Origin: Lentinus brumalis
Taxonomy: Eukaryota > Basidiomycota > Agaricomycetes > Polyporales > Polyporaceae
Assembly (NCBI GenBank): GCA_001792895.1
Contig: MARA01000001.1
Coordinates: forward strand, 248,001-312,000
Reading direction: 5' to 3'
Length of the DNA stretch: 64,000 bases
The notes under the pieces: generated by a model
Told to the model about the DNA's origin: nothing
Seen by the model: only the letters and a program-made list of their open reading frames with translations
Database searches by the model: none
Part shown: positions 11,751 to 23,058 of the stretch, piece by piece
Layout: each line of letters starts with the position of its first letter
Position numbering within the stretch: position 1 is the first letter of the stretch
Made by a program: the position numbers and the translations under genes

Positions 11751-11878
11751 GGGGTGACATACAGTGCTGTGATCCAGCTGGACCTGGTGAAGCTGGCCTA
11801 GTTCTGGGCTGGTCGGGCTTGGGGTGACGTACAGTGCTGTGATCCAGCTGGGCCTGGTGAAGCTGGCCTAGTTTTGGG
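11751..11878 (+). repeat. Tandem duplication, about 70-bp period
   Basis: Two consecutive copies start GGGGTGACATACAG (11751) and GGGGTGACGTACAG (11821), differing at a few positions, and share CTGGTGAAGCTGGCCTAGTT. They lead directly into the 98-bp array. Confidence 0.8.
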
Positions 11879-11879
11879 G

Positions 11880-14037
11880 CGGATACGCGGGGTGGGGGCA
11901 CGGGGGCCGTCGGCATTGGCTGGACGGATCGTGCTGCTTCTGGGCGGGTCGCGCTGCGATTGCAGCCGGATGCGCGGGGTGGGGGCACGGGGAGCACTAC
12001 GGGGCCGTCGGCATCGGCTGGACGGATCGTGCTGCTTCTGGGCGGGTCGCGCTGCGATTGCAGCCGGATACGCGGGGTGGGGGCACGGGGAGCACTACGG
12101 GGCCGTCGGCATCGGCTGGACGGATCGTGCTGCTTCTGGGCGGGTCGTGCTGCGATTGCAGCCGGATGCACGGGGTGGGGGCACGGGGAGCACTACGGGG
12201 CCGTCGGCATCGGCTGGACGGATCGTGCTGCTTCTGGGCGGGTCGTGCTGCGATTGCAGCCGGATGCACGGGGTGGGGGCACGGGGAGCACTACGGGGCC
12301 GTCGGCATCGGCTGGACGGATCGTGCTGCTTCTGGGCGGGTCGCGCTGCGATTGCAGCCGGATACGCGGGGTGGGGGCACGGGGAGCACTACGGGGCCGT
12401 CGGCATCGGCTGGACGGATCGTGCTGCTTCTGGGCGGGTCGCGCTGCGATTGCAGCCGGATGCACGGGGTGGGGCACGGGGAGCACTACGGGGCCGTCGG
12501 CATCGGCTGGACGGATCGTGCTGCTTCTGGGCGGGTCGTGCTGCGATTGCAGCCGGATGCACGGGGTGGGGGCACGGGGAGCACTACGGGGCCGTCGGCA
12601 TCGGCTGGACGGATCGTGCTGCTTCTGGGCGGGTCGCGCTGCGATTGCAGCCGGATACGCGGGGTGGGGGCACGGGGAGCACTACGGGGCCGTCGGCATC
12701 GGCTGGACGGATCGTGCTGCTTCTGGGCGGGTCGCGCTGCGATTGCAGCCGGATACGCGGGGTGGGGGCACGGGGAGCACTACGGGGCCGTCGGCATCGG
12801 CTGGACGGATCGTGCTGCTTCTGGGCGGGTCGTGCTGCGATTGCAGCCGGATGCACGGGGTGGGGGCACGGGGAGCACTACGGGGCCGTCGGCATCGGCT
12901 GGACGGATCGTGCTGCTTCTGGGCGGGTCGTGCTGCGATTGCAGCCGGATGCACGGGGTGGGGGCACGGGGAGCACTACGGGGCCGTCGGCATCGGCTGG
13001 ACGGATCGTGCTGCTTCTGGGCGGGTCGTGCTGCGATTGCAGCCGGATACGCGGGGTGGGGGCACGGGGAGCACTACGGGGCCGTCGGCATCGGCTGGAC
13101 GGATCGTGCTGCTTCTGGGCGGGTCGTGCTGCGATTGCAGCCGGATGCACGGGGTGGGGGCACGGGGAGCACTACGGGGCCGTCGGCATCGGCTGGACGG
13201 ATCGTGCTGCTTCTGGGCAGGTCGTGCTGCGATTGCAGCCGGATACGCGGGGTGGGGGCACGGGGAGCACTACGGGGCCGTCGGCATCGGCTGGACGGAT
13301 CGTGCTGCTTCTGGGCGGGTCGCGCTGCGATTGCAGCCGGATACGCGGGGTGGGGGCACGGGGAGCACTACGGGGCCGTCGGCATCGGCTGGACGGATCG
13401 TGCTGCTTCTGGGCAGGTCGCGCTGCGATTGCAGCCGGATACGCGGGGTGGGGGCACGGGGAGCACTACGGGGCCGTCGGCATCGGCTGGACGGATCGTG
13501 CTGCTTCTGGGCGGGTCGTGCTGCGATTGCAGCCGGATGCACGGGGTGGGGGCACGGGGAGCACTACGGGGCCGTCGGCATCGGCTGGACGGATCGTGCT
13601 GCTTCTGGGCGGGTCGTGCTGCGATTGCAGCCGGATACGCGGGGTGGGGGCACGGGGAGCACTACGGGGCCGTCGGCATCGGCTGGACGGATCGTGCTGC
13701 TTCTGGGCGGGTCGCGCTGCGATTGCAGCCGGATACGCGGGGTGGGGGCACGGGGAGCACTACGGGGCCGTCGGCATCGGCTGGACGGATCGTGCTGCTT
13801 CTGGGCGGGTCGTGCTGCGATTGCAGCCGGATGCACGGGGTGGGGGCACGGGGAGCACTACGGGGCCGTCGGCATCGGCTGGACGGATCGTGCTGCTTCT
13901 GGGCAGGTCGTGCTGTGATTGCAGCCAGATACGCGGGGTGGGGGCACGGGGAGCACTACGGGGCCGTCGGCATCGGCTGGACGGATCGTGCTGCTTCTGG
14001 GCAGGTCGTGCTGCGATTGCAGCCAGATACGCGGGGT
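11880..14037 (+). repeat. Minisatellite, 98-bp unit, about 22 copies
   Basis: The unit runs from GGATACGCGGGGTGGGGGCA to GCGATTGCAGCC. Copies are almost identical and differ mainly at three sites: GATACGCGG or GATGCACGG, TCGCGCTGCG or TCGTGCTGCG, and GGGCGGGTC or GGGCAGGTC. One copy lacks a G near 12468. The first copy lacks a 10-bp block (GAGCACTACG). The unit has no stop codon in any plus-strand frame, so all three frames stay open for about 2 kb. This is a property of the repeat, not evidence of a protein. Confidence 0.95.
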
Positions 14038-14398
14038 GCATGCTGCGATTGCATCTACCTGCCCAGTACTATCCCAATGTTCCTGCTACCTGGCTGATAC
14101 TTTCCAATCCATAGTCGCTGGCACACAGCTAAGTGCCACAGATAGTCACATGCCCCTTTCATATGTAATTGAACAAAGGTCCAGCTTTTTTACCTGCCCT
14201 GCAACATTCAAGGCTTGTTGTAGTGTGAAGGTTCATTGGCTGAGTAGGTACAGCTAGCTATCTCATTGTCCGCCGAATATCTCGTGGATTAGACTCCTGC
14301 ATCTCTCATTCCCAGATGGGATTACCATTCAGCTTCAGATTTCCCACACAATGAAAGCCATCTTCCACGTATGATAGGCAGTGATTACATGCTCTCAT

Positions 14399-14665
14399 CA
14401 TGGGAGGCAGGCAATGATTCACTCCCATATTGACGTATCGCAAGTGCCCGGTCGACTCCCAAGTGCCCGGGTAAGCCCCGAGTGCCCGGGCAAGCCAACG
14501 CGTCCCGTCAATACTGCCCGGCGCAAACACTGGCGACCGAATCGAAACAGCGGACAGCAGCCGGGCAGTATTGACCGGACCTGTCGGCTGGCCCGGGCAC
14601 TTGGGACTTGGCTGGGCACCTGGGATCCGTCAATATGAGAGCGATTCATTGCGTGCCTGCCATGG
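14399..14665. mobile_element. Foldback/MITE-like imperfect palindrome
   Basis: The left outer end (CATGGGAGGCAGGCAATGAT, then ATATTGACG) reappears reverse-complemented at the right end (ATATGAGAGCG...ATTCATTGCGTGCCTGCCATG). The inner arms carry a perfect 16-bp pair, GTCAATACTGCCCGGC and GCCGGGCAGTATTGAC, around a loop of about 37 nt. The arms add up to roughly 110 nt each with scattered mismatches. No coding capacity. It would fold into a long hairpin when single-stranded. Confidence 0.7.
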
Positions 14666-14696
14666 TCCATGCAGGTTTTGTTCGGAAAGCTGCACA

Positions 14697-14876
14697 TGCC
14701 CGGGCAAGCCAACGGGTCCCGTCAATACTGCCCGGTCCAAACACTTGCAACTCAATCGAAACAGCGGACAGCAGCCGGGCAGTATTGACCGGACCCGTCG
14801 GCTGGCCCGGGCACTTGGGACTTGGCTGGGCACTTGGGATCTGTCAATATGAGAGCGATTCATTGCGTGCCTGCCT
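14697..14876 (+). repeat. Partial second copy of the foldback sequence
   Basis: Repeats the inner and right part of 14399-14665 with an offset of 214 bp: CCCGGGCAAGCCAACG, the GTCAATACTGCCCGG and CCGGGCAGTATTGAC arms, and the GAGAGCGATTCATTGCGTGC end. Related TGCCCGG-bearing palindromic pieces continue to about 15175. The stretch 15180-15890 shows no gene I can support. Confidence 0.75.
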
Positions 14877-15896
14877 CGGCGGATCCTGGCTGTGTTCGGA
14901 ATCTCCCGCATTGTTTGGGTGATGGAGTAATTGTTACTGGGCAAACAATGCGCATCTGGTCGCCCTTGAAGCAGTGGACGGGACCCGGGCAGTATCGACT
15001 GGACCCGTTGGCGCGCTCGGGCAGTTAGGACTCAGCGGGCACTTGCGATCCGCTTGACCCAGTAAACAGCAGCTGGGCAGCATCCGGTCGATACTGCCCA
15101 ACTGGTTCCGGCGGGTCACAGCTGCCCGCCGAGTGCTAAGTGCCCGAGTCGATACTGCCCGGCTGCTGTTGCGCAAGAGAAAATTACAAGTCATATGGGC
15201 AGCCGGGTAATATCTCTCGTTAGCCTTTGTATACTGCACATTTCTGTTTGACGTTGTACATACAGACCAATTATGCGGTGAAAGCGACTACTGCAAACAG
15301 GCGTCAATTCAGCGACCTGCGTGCCACCTAAAATAAACCAATTTAAACACCCCTGCCTTCAACAGACCGCAAGTAATAGCCAATTTCCTAGACCCCGTTA
15401 GGCTCTCGGGCTTTGTATGAGTCCCACCATTAAATTTGCTGAACCCACGTCCTGCATACAAATGTTCAACCCTCAGCATCAGGCTGCTGGAATGGCACGT
15501 CATACGAGCAAGTACCGTCGTCGGCATGAGCAAGGGAAATGTATGCGGAGCAACTTCACTGAAACACATGAAGACTGGACAAGCCAGAGGCGACATGGGC
15601 GGGCTCAACTAGTGCTGATAGAGCGCAACGTTCACATGCGAGAAAGGATTTGCCTGCAGACCAAATTGCCCAGGGCACCCACGACCAGAAGCGGGCGCAA
15701 TGATTGGACGACCGATGCCCGAGGTTACTGCCCGGTCCTGCGAGCAAGTATTGGCCTAAACAAATAACGACCCTCAGGCTGCCCGGTCCTCACCGCCCAC
15801 CGCGTTCAAGACGATTCACGTCGTACATGACACTATCTGGCCTCTATTCCATTTATTTGCCCGCGCACTACTACTGAATGCCTCTCCGGATCCATA

Positions 15897-16592
15897 CTAC
15901 TCGCTGCCCTTCCGTACGATCCACCTGGCATAGGTCACTAGCCAGCTGCAGTACCATTCGTTTGCGCAAATGCTCCTACGGGGCAGGCCCGCCCATCTGC
16001 AAGCCCTATTCCGCTCACCTCTTTTGCGCCCGTTTAGCAGGTCCTCCGGAGGCAGAACACGTATGCCGGGGGCGGTACGTGAGGCTGCGAAGGCTACGCG
16101 AGTGCAAACCTGAGCACACCCAGCCCGTTTCCTGACAGTGCAAAGACATACCCATATCGACGACATCACCCGCAATATCTTTCGTACTGGATGGTTGCAT
16201 GGATGATAAGACAGTCCAGTACAGAACCCACCTAACACCACGGAAAAATTGGGTGAGTTTAGGCGGGGAAAGATTTTGAATAGCACCCAATCACTCACGC
16301 AATCACCGTCAATGCGATCCAGCCAGGTAATGTCCTCGGGAGCATACTTCCCTACAGCGAGGGCACCAAGAAAGTCCCTGCAGAAAACAATGCGGGCATA
16401 CTTGTTCCACGTAAAACTCCAGGGACGCTCGAAGTCGATCCTGAATTCCTCCACATTCGGGCCGGGCATGTCTTCTAACAGAAACGCATCGCGTTCATTA
16501 TCCCGGAGGCTTGGGGAGCGAGCAGGCAGGTCAGCCCACGTCTTGATCTTCAGCATATACTTCAAGTGCTCTTCAACGCTTCCCTACAGAGT
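15897..16592 (-). pseudogene. Fragment of an unrecognised transposon-island protein
   Basis: After an acceptor (CTCTGTAG) near 16593 the minus strand encodes GSVEEHLKYMLKIKTW, then SLRDNERDAFLLEDMPG, VEEFRIDFERPWSFTWNKYA and a further 40 residues ending near VVLGG. The pattern 'FLLDM-GP-VEDFRID...WN' is, from memory, a recurrent Agaricomycete protein of unknown function found in transposon-rich DNA. Past VVLGG the frame continues only with low-quality sequence and no upstream start exon was found, so it is probably a remnant. Confidence 0.35.
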
Positions 16593-17095
16593 CGGAGGTG
16601 TCAGATCAGTGCAGGGTGCTTGGTCAACAGCAGCGTACCCGAAGCCAAACCAAAAATGCACACTCGTCGAAACCGGGCATGTTGAAGAGGCGGCGTAACG
16701 GCGACGAGTGCAAGAGGGCAAAAGGCCGCAGAGAACAAGCACGTCAAGTGCCGGTGAAATCTGGGAAGTATTGCCCGGATCAGTGCGGGTAGCGCCTGCC
16801 CGGGCCGTGTTGCCCGACCCGAGCTGCCCGACCGGCACAGTAGCCCAGATCGGACGAGGCACAATCCCTCCACCAATCCAAGGATCCCAGCCGTGATGCG
16901 AGCATTTCCGTCATGCTGTTGGGTACCTACTATCAACCTACTATTCCTCCCAAGTCAGGCGTTCAGCTTCACTGATGCAAGCCGCCGCATGCAACACTAC
17001 CGATGTTCGGAATCAACAGGATATAATGGTCAATACTCCCCACTATTATAAGCCGCATCCCAACTCAACTAGTACGCTGATGCATATGACGACGG

Positions 17096-18279
17096 CTACT
17101 CCGTAGGGTACCACTCTTCCCCCACATCGCAAAGACACTCGTTGTACTTGCCCCATTCGCTGATGTCCTTCAAGGAGATCGTTTCCTGCAATTTGGCAGC
17201 CGCAGTGGCCACATCTCCCCAGGCCGCACGTTCGGTGCGCAAGTATGCGATATGCTCTGCTCCGAAGTGACTGATGTCCTCTGCCATACGTAAGACAGCG
17301 TCCTCACGCATAGTCGGATCCGTGAAGGCGGTGCGGCGTCGCAACTTGGTATCGCGTTCATCTGAGTGTGCAGACTCAGATAGCAGGGGCCTGGTAGAGG
17401 GCCCATGCTGGGTGGCGGATTGGGTGCCAGCTGCTCGAGGGCCGGAGGAGGGTGCATGCTGGGAGGAGGAGCGGGTGGGCGCGAGACGCAGGTTGGAAGA
17501 GGAAGCCTCGGGCAACGCTCCATCCATAGTGGAAGGTGTGCCGGGTGCAGCGGCACCTCGGGCGGATGGCTTATGCAACCGGCGAGTTGAGCGGCGAGGC
17601 GGGGCTGTCGTGTCGGGTACCCGGGCTGTCGTGTCGGGTACCCGGGCTGTCGTGTCGGGTACCCGGGCTGTCGTGTCGGGTACCCGGGCAGTCAGAGCAG
17701 GCACCTGCGCGGTGCGATCGCCTGCAAATAGCCCGGATGCAGCCGGCGACGCATAGCCATCCGTCCGCGGGGCTGAATTGATGGGCCCGAAAGAGAACAC
17801 CGCGGTCGATGAAGCAGCGACGGGCAGACCCTCGGGCAGATCGACCGACACGCTGACGGGGCCGGTTGGAACATTTCTTGCACGCCGTTTCACTGCCGGA
17901 GCAGGCGCAGCTTCCATGACACCTGTTGGGCTCGACGGTATCGGGCTGAGATCAACCTGCACAAAGCCTATAGGACTTGTGGGGATCGGTGGGCCCGTGT
18001 CCATGGCATTGCTGGAGACAGGAAACTCCGGTCGAAGGGGCCCCATCGGCAGCAGCGATAACTCTATTATGGCCGGGCAATTCGTCAGCACTGCTCATAG
18101 ACACGGGGACCGGCTCACCTTCTGCCGGCAACGGCGGTGCGACCTCCATAGGAGAGCCCATCAAAGTATCGGCCTCCCCATCACTGTCGTCCGCTTCCAA
18201 TACTGCGAATCGGACCCGTTTCTGAGTGAAAGTCAGCATAGTACTGGAACATCGAGACCCATTGCACGCGTACCTCCAT
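17096..18279 (-). CDS. Gene C: Pro/Thr/Ala-rich protein with a conserved C-terminal domain shared with gene D
   Basis: Starts with a two-codon exon (Met-Glu, 18279-18274), a 52-nt intron, then KRVRFAVLEADDSDGEAD. A GT...AG segment of only 28 nt (18091-18118, GTGAGC...GAGCAG) must be skipped to stay in frame; with it removed the protein is 367 residues. The middle is low-complexity and contains four copies of ARVPDTT encoded by a 21-bp tandem repeat (17608-17692). The C-terminus, LRMAEDISHFGAEHIAYL then EWGKYNECLCDVGEEWYP, matches the end of gene D (LRMAEESTYRSGERLTYL; GEWSCYNEILCSIGEEWYP). It is divergently transcribed from gene A, 290 bp away, which mirrors the D/B pair. Function unknown; a nuclear accessory protein of the element is an inference. 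Confidence 0.55.
17608..17692 (+). repeat. 21-bp coding tandem repeat in gene C
   Basis: Four near-perfect copies of TCGTGTCGGGTACCCGGGCTG, encoding the minus-strand heptapeptide ARVPDTT. Confidence 0.85.
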
Positions 18280-18569
18280 ATGATAGCTCAGGGCTGACGC
18301 CTCTCGTAATCAATATGAGAGAGATCTATCAACACGGCATTTGAGTACAGGATTGGCGGACAGTATGAGTGGCGATGGACCTTGGTGCGAGTATTTTTCA
18401 AGTATGAGGCTGAACAAATACCTTGGCGCGGCGGTTCAGTATGCGGTCACGTGCCCCATTGATGGGCGACGTGTCTCGTTCAACACGGTCGTCAAGCGTT
18501 CCGGGTCAATTTTGCTCACACTGCACCACATACTAGACTTCCTACTTCACCCTCGCACGGCCTCGTTCA

Positions 18570-21500
18570 ATGGACAACACTTCTCAACAGCGTTCCGCGG
18601 CTCTTCAGTCGCTGTACGATCGATCTGCCCGTGTCCAGTCGGCTTGGAGTGCCCGGCCCGTGGCGGGTCACCCTGCCCGCTCCCTCTGGGATGCCAAGTT
18701 CTGGTCGGACGTCAGGGCCCTCGCAGCAAGCGTCAAGAGGCTGGACGGGTCTGAGGTGCTCGTTCCACCGTTTGTGCTTGCCTTCCTGGTTGAGCACAAT
18801 GCCGCGTTCACGCTGCAGCGCCCATACGATCTTGCTGCCATGGATCCCGCCCGCGCTCCCCGGGCGATTGGCAACTTCCGGGCGGATGCGAGCTACCGAT
18901 TTGAATTTGTGGACGGAGGATGGTGGAGTGACCCCGGTGAGCGTTTAGGGATGTCTTCGTTACTGCATTGCACTCATGATCTGTGACGTGCGTACAGAGT
19001 TTGCGCCGGTGTCTGCTCCTGCGTCTGCTCACCCGAACATTGCCTCTCAACCTGCCGGCCCCTCGGAAGCGTCTCCGTTTGTTGCGCGTGCTGGCTCAGT
19101 GCTCGCAACGCAAAGCTCTGGCCGTGTGCCCGCCCTGCCGGGCAATCCCTCCACGACAACCGCGCCCAAGTCGGCCAGTCGTCAGCCTCGCGCCACCTCA
19201 GCTGCGGCCTCGGATACGGCTTCAATGGAGGTGTCCCCTATATCCGGTACTAGATCATCGCCCCAGGCATTCGACCGGCCAGATACCTCCTCGGGCAGGG
19301 TCACGCGCTCCGCTTCAAAACCAGCGGAAGGGACAGCTTCCGGGCGTGTGCCCGCTCCCAGTACTACCACGCCGCGGCCCAGCGCGCCGGCCGACGCTGC
19401 CGCCCACCAGCAAAAGGGAGCGGGTGCGCCGGGAGGCCCCAGGGCGGTTGCCCGCCAGAAGGCGGGCAGTTCTGCATCTCCGTCCAACCCACCCGCTGTC
19501 ACGAAGAAGGCGACCCGCAAAGCCTCTACGGCCGCCAAGAATACAAAGGCTGCCCCGACGAAGCCTGGCGGCACACCACCAATGCCATCCAAGACCTCCA
19601 GTCCGGCACCACAAGGCCCCGGACCGTTCCCGCATACATTCGACTTCAACGGACGAGATCTCGTGGATCATTGGGTACCAATGGTATGTTATTCTCACCC
19701 GCTCCGCTCACCCAGACCGACTCATGTGTAGTACAGAAGATCGCCTGCACGGAATGCGCGAAGAAGGGTCTCGTCTGCCGGGTCAACTTCCTCCACGGTG
19801 CCCAGTGCAACCACTGCACGAACGTTAAAGGGCATTGCTCCCTCGTCCCCGCACACGGCAACGGGACGGCATGGACGAAAGAGCAACGGGTCTACATTTT
19901 GTATGACTTCCAAGCCCGCGCAGATGCCACCGCACCTCACCCGGCTACATCAGTCCGGGATACCTTCGCAAGGAACCCGGCGTTTACGGTGCCTGCGTGG
20001 TTTATCCAGAGGCTCAACGCCCTCAAACCCTCATTTTGGGCGCCCGGGGTACAGCGCGCATGTACAAGCCGCGATCCGCACAGTCAAGGCGCACCACATT
20101 CCTCGCACCCACCCCGGACAATGAGGACACCATTTCCAGAGCGCGCACGCCCTCTCTGCCGCCGGCGGGCAGGACCGACGCAGGACCAGGCCGGAATACA
20201 ACACGACGGAAGACATCCCGCCCTCGCGGTCGGTTGATCAAATCGTCGAAAGACAGGAGCGACGACGACACTTCTGTCTCACACACCGACGGTCATGACA
20301 GCAGCCGCGGCGATGGCACCCCCGACAGCGGCGAGCGTAGCATCGGGAGTGGCGATGACGAGCAGGAGGGCGAAGATGACGGTGATAATCTCGTTGACCG
20401 GGCAGCAGAGCCCTTGACACCGGGCATGTCCCGTCCAGCCTCGCGCAATCGCTCCCAGGAGCAGCGCAATGTCGTGACATCCAGCGGGGACGATCAGCCT
20501 ACCAGCGTCGACGCGGACGCGGTAGAGACAACGGTGGCGCCACCGAGCATTCAGCAGACCGGTCGCCGCAAGCGTGCCCGGGAGGAGTCCCAGTCTGGGG
20601 ACGACCAGGATGTCAGCATGGATGGACGCCTGGGATCCCCGGCACCCCCCGTGCATGTATCGAAGCGTCCCAGGCAACATGCTAATCTCAACCTGAGTGT
20701 ACCGCCTCCCACAGGTATGTACTTGCGTCTCGTCCGTGCATTTCGGAAGCCGTGCTAATTTTCCACAGCGGCCTGGCGGGATATGCCCTCCTTAGAAGAG
20801 CGACTGAACCTTCGTGCACGGTTGTGCGAGCTAGGGAGGCTTGCCATCGAGCGGGAGAAAGCCGGCGGACGGGAGCCACCGCTGGTTGATGACGAGGCGC
20901 TCGCGGCCTACGGGTTTGCTCCCGACTTTGATAGCGAGTTCTCCTTCCACCAGTCATTGCCCTTCTTCATCTCGGACGTCACCAGCCATCTGCCACCCGA
21001 GGAGAATCTTCGCCGTCTCAATGTCAACTTTGCGTATGTTGAGGGACAGACCTCCACGCTCTGGGACGCGTTCAACAAACTCGATACCTCACTGACAACC
21101 GGGCAGCAGTCATGGGAACGGGACTTTGCTGAACTGCGGTCGTGCACGCTGCAGCTCATTAGCAACAACGACGACCTCTCCCGGCGACTGAGCAGGGCCT
21201 CTGAGCAGCTAGAGCAGCAGGCAAACGACATCGCCGAACTACGGACCATCGTAAACAACCTCCGTGCAGAGCAGGGCACGATGGCAAATTGGGAGGTGCG
21301 TATTCTGCGCGATTCTTCTGCTGATGTATCTGAACACATAACAGACAGATACATTGCACATGACTCCCGGCGAGGTGCCGCTGCAGCAGCAAACATGGCA
21401 GGAACGTTCGGCTGACTCCGCCGTACGGGATCAGGCCCCGGACAGAATCCCGGGCAGCGGGCCGGGCACTGGGCTCGGCACTAGCGCGGGCAGTATCCCC

Positions 21501-22520
21501 GCGGCCGATGACGACGGATGCGAAGTTCCATTCGCTCCCCAAGCCAATATGCCCTCAGCCGAGCAAGTCACGGTTACCCCGGGACCGACGGACGCAGCCC
21601 CGGACAAGTGCACCTATCAAGGCGAGTCATCAGACCGCCAGCCCCTCTCTGCACACATCTTCATTCCGCGTGGGGTGTTTGATGAGCTGCCCAGGCCTAC
21701 CACACGCCCGGGCACGGTGCCCGTCACCAGCATGGACACACAGTCACCTGGAAGCATTAACCTGCCGATCCTCGCTCCCTCTACTCCCCCGCGCCAGGCG
21801 CAGCCACTCGATCAATCCGGCCCGTCTGTGGTCGTTCCCCCGCAGGAGCCCATCCCAAATCCTTCTACAGGCGATGGCATGGTCGAGCAATTCAGTGACC
21901 TAGTCCCCGCGGCAGCCGTGCAGCGGGATGGTCGGGAATCCACCGGGCACGCCCAGGAGACGGTGACTGCGCGTCGGGCTTTGCCCGGCGCCCACCAGAG
22001 AACCCTTCTGGATGACGCCAATATGGACACCCTTGGTGAGCCCGTCCCCAGCCTAGTCCATCCGATGCCTGCGCAGGAACCTGCCCCGCATCCAGAGGAG
22101 ATGGCCGGCATAGACACTCATTCGGTGCGCCTCCCCGATGAGCCCGTGCTGCACCATGCCACGGCTGCAGGCGGTGGCGAGCTTCGAGCGGGAGCTGCTG
22201 GAGTAGAGAACGAGAATTCAGGGGTCGCAGACGTCACTATGGCAGGTGGTGGCGAGGCGGACCCTGCGCCGGTCCATGTGGCAGGCGGGCAGATGGCGGG
22301 CATAGAGACTCCTCCGTCGCGTCTTCCTGATGAGCGCATGCTTTCTCCTGCCATAGCGCCAGGTCGTGATGAGCTTCAAGGAGCGACTGCCATGGTGGAC
22401 AAGGGCAATCACGATGGCACCGACGATGATAGCAAGCCGCCGCACGGCATCGATGACAGGGGTGATCAGTCGAAAGGTGCGGACGATGATGGAGAGCAGT
22501 CGATGGATCTTGGAGAGTAG
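18570..22520 (+). CDS. Gene A: large protein with Zn2Cys6-like cluster and coiled coil (paralogue of gene B)
   Basis: Exons 18570-18936, 18998-19683, 19737-20048, 20084-20714, 20769-21295 and 21345-22520 give 1232 residues if a 35-nt segment (20049-20083, GTACAG...CACAG) is spliced; without that splice the frame ends at 20237. An N-terminal helical domain includes VLAFLVEHNAAF and VDGGWWSDP. A Ser/Ala/Pro-rich part follows. Then comes a cysteine cluster CTECAKKGLVC...CNHCTNVKGHC with spacing C-x2-C-x6-C-x9-C-x2-C-x6-C, that of fungal binuclear zinc clusters, followed by WTKEQRVYILYDFQ. Next are acidic/basic NLS-like segments (GRRKRAREE), a coiled coil (about 20990-21290) and an acidic tail. 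Gene B has the same order. Probably a DNA-binding accessory protein of the element; that role is inferred. Confidence 0.62.
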
Positions 22521-22830
22521 GTGCTGCCTGGATACCCCGGGTAAAGTTGGGAGTGCACTTGTAGCGGGCCGTTATACTGTGATACCATGTTCCAGAGCCA
22601 GCGCTGTAGCACCTGCGACCGCCTTGGGGGTAATTCGCCCATAACTCGGATGTTCTAGATGGCCCAAAAGACGCATCTACCGCAAAACATCTGCCTGATG
22701 TCGGATCTCCCAATGCTTGCACAATTGCCGGTATGAATGTCCGTAAGTCATCCTGGCAGTGGTGCAGCAAAAGTATTGTGCGGGGACAATGGGGAGCGTT
22801 CCTTCGATCCTGCCATTCTTTGCCTGCCAG

Positions 22831-22935
22831 GCAGTGGTGCCGGGCAGCGGTGCCGGGCAACGGTGCCGGGCAGTGGTGCCGGGCAGTGGTGCCGGGCAGC
22901 GGTGCCGGGCATTTCGTGCCGGGCAGTTGCATGCG
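22831..22935 (+). repeat. Short tandem array of GTGCCGGGCA words
   Basis: Seven or so copies of GGTGCCGGGCAG-like 12-mers in the intergenic space between the convergent ends of genes A and E. Same core word (TGCCCGG on the other strand) as the arrays at 32.5, 33.4, 40.4 and 42.1 kb. Confidence 0.8.
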
Positions 22936-23058
22936 GGCACCATCTTCGACATGGTAGCACACAACCTAGCTTCGGAAACAGCACATGCTCGAGCATCATT
23001 GAGTATGAGCTAATTGTACATGCTAGACTATTGTGTGATTGACGACGCCATGGAGACA

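Noticed and set aside
11880..14037. CRISPR array
   Set aside because: Units are contiguous and 98 bp long without unique spacers, in a eukaryotic context; the 22.8-kb and 42.1-kb short arrays likewise lack spacers.
11874..14114. Three overlapping plus-strand ORFs of 650-750 codons and repeated 90-codon minus ORFs
   Set aside because: They are by-products of a stop-free 98-bp tandem repeat; there are no introns, domains or independent evidence of translation.
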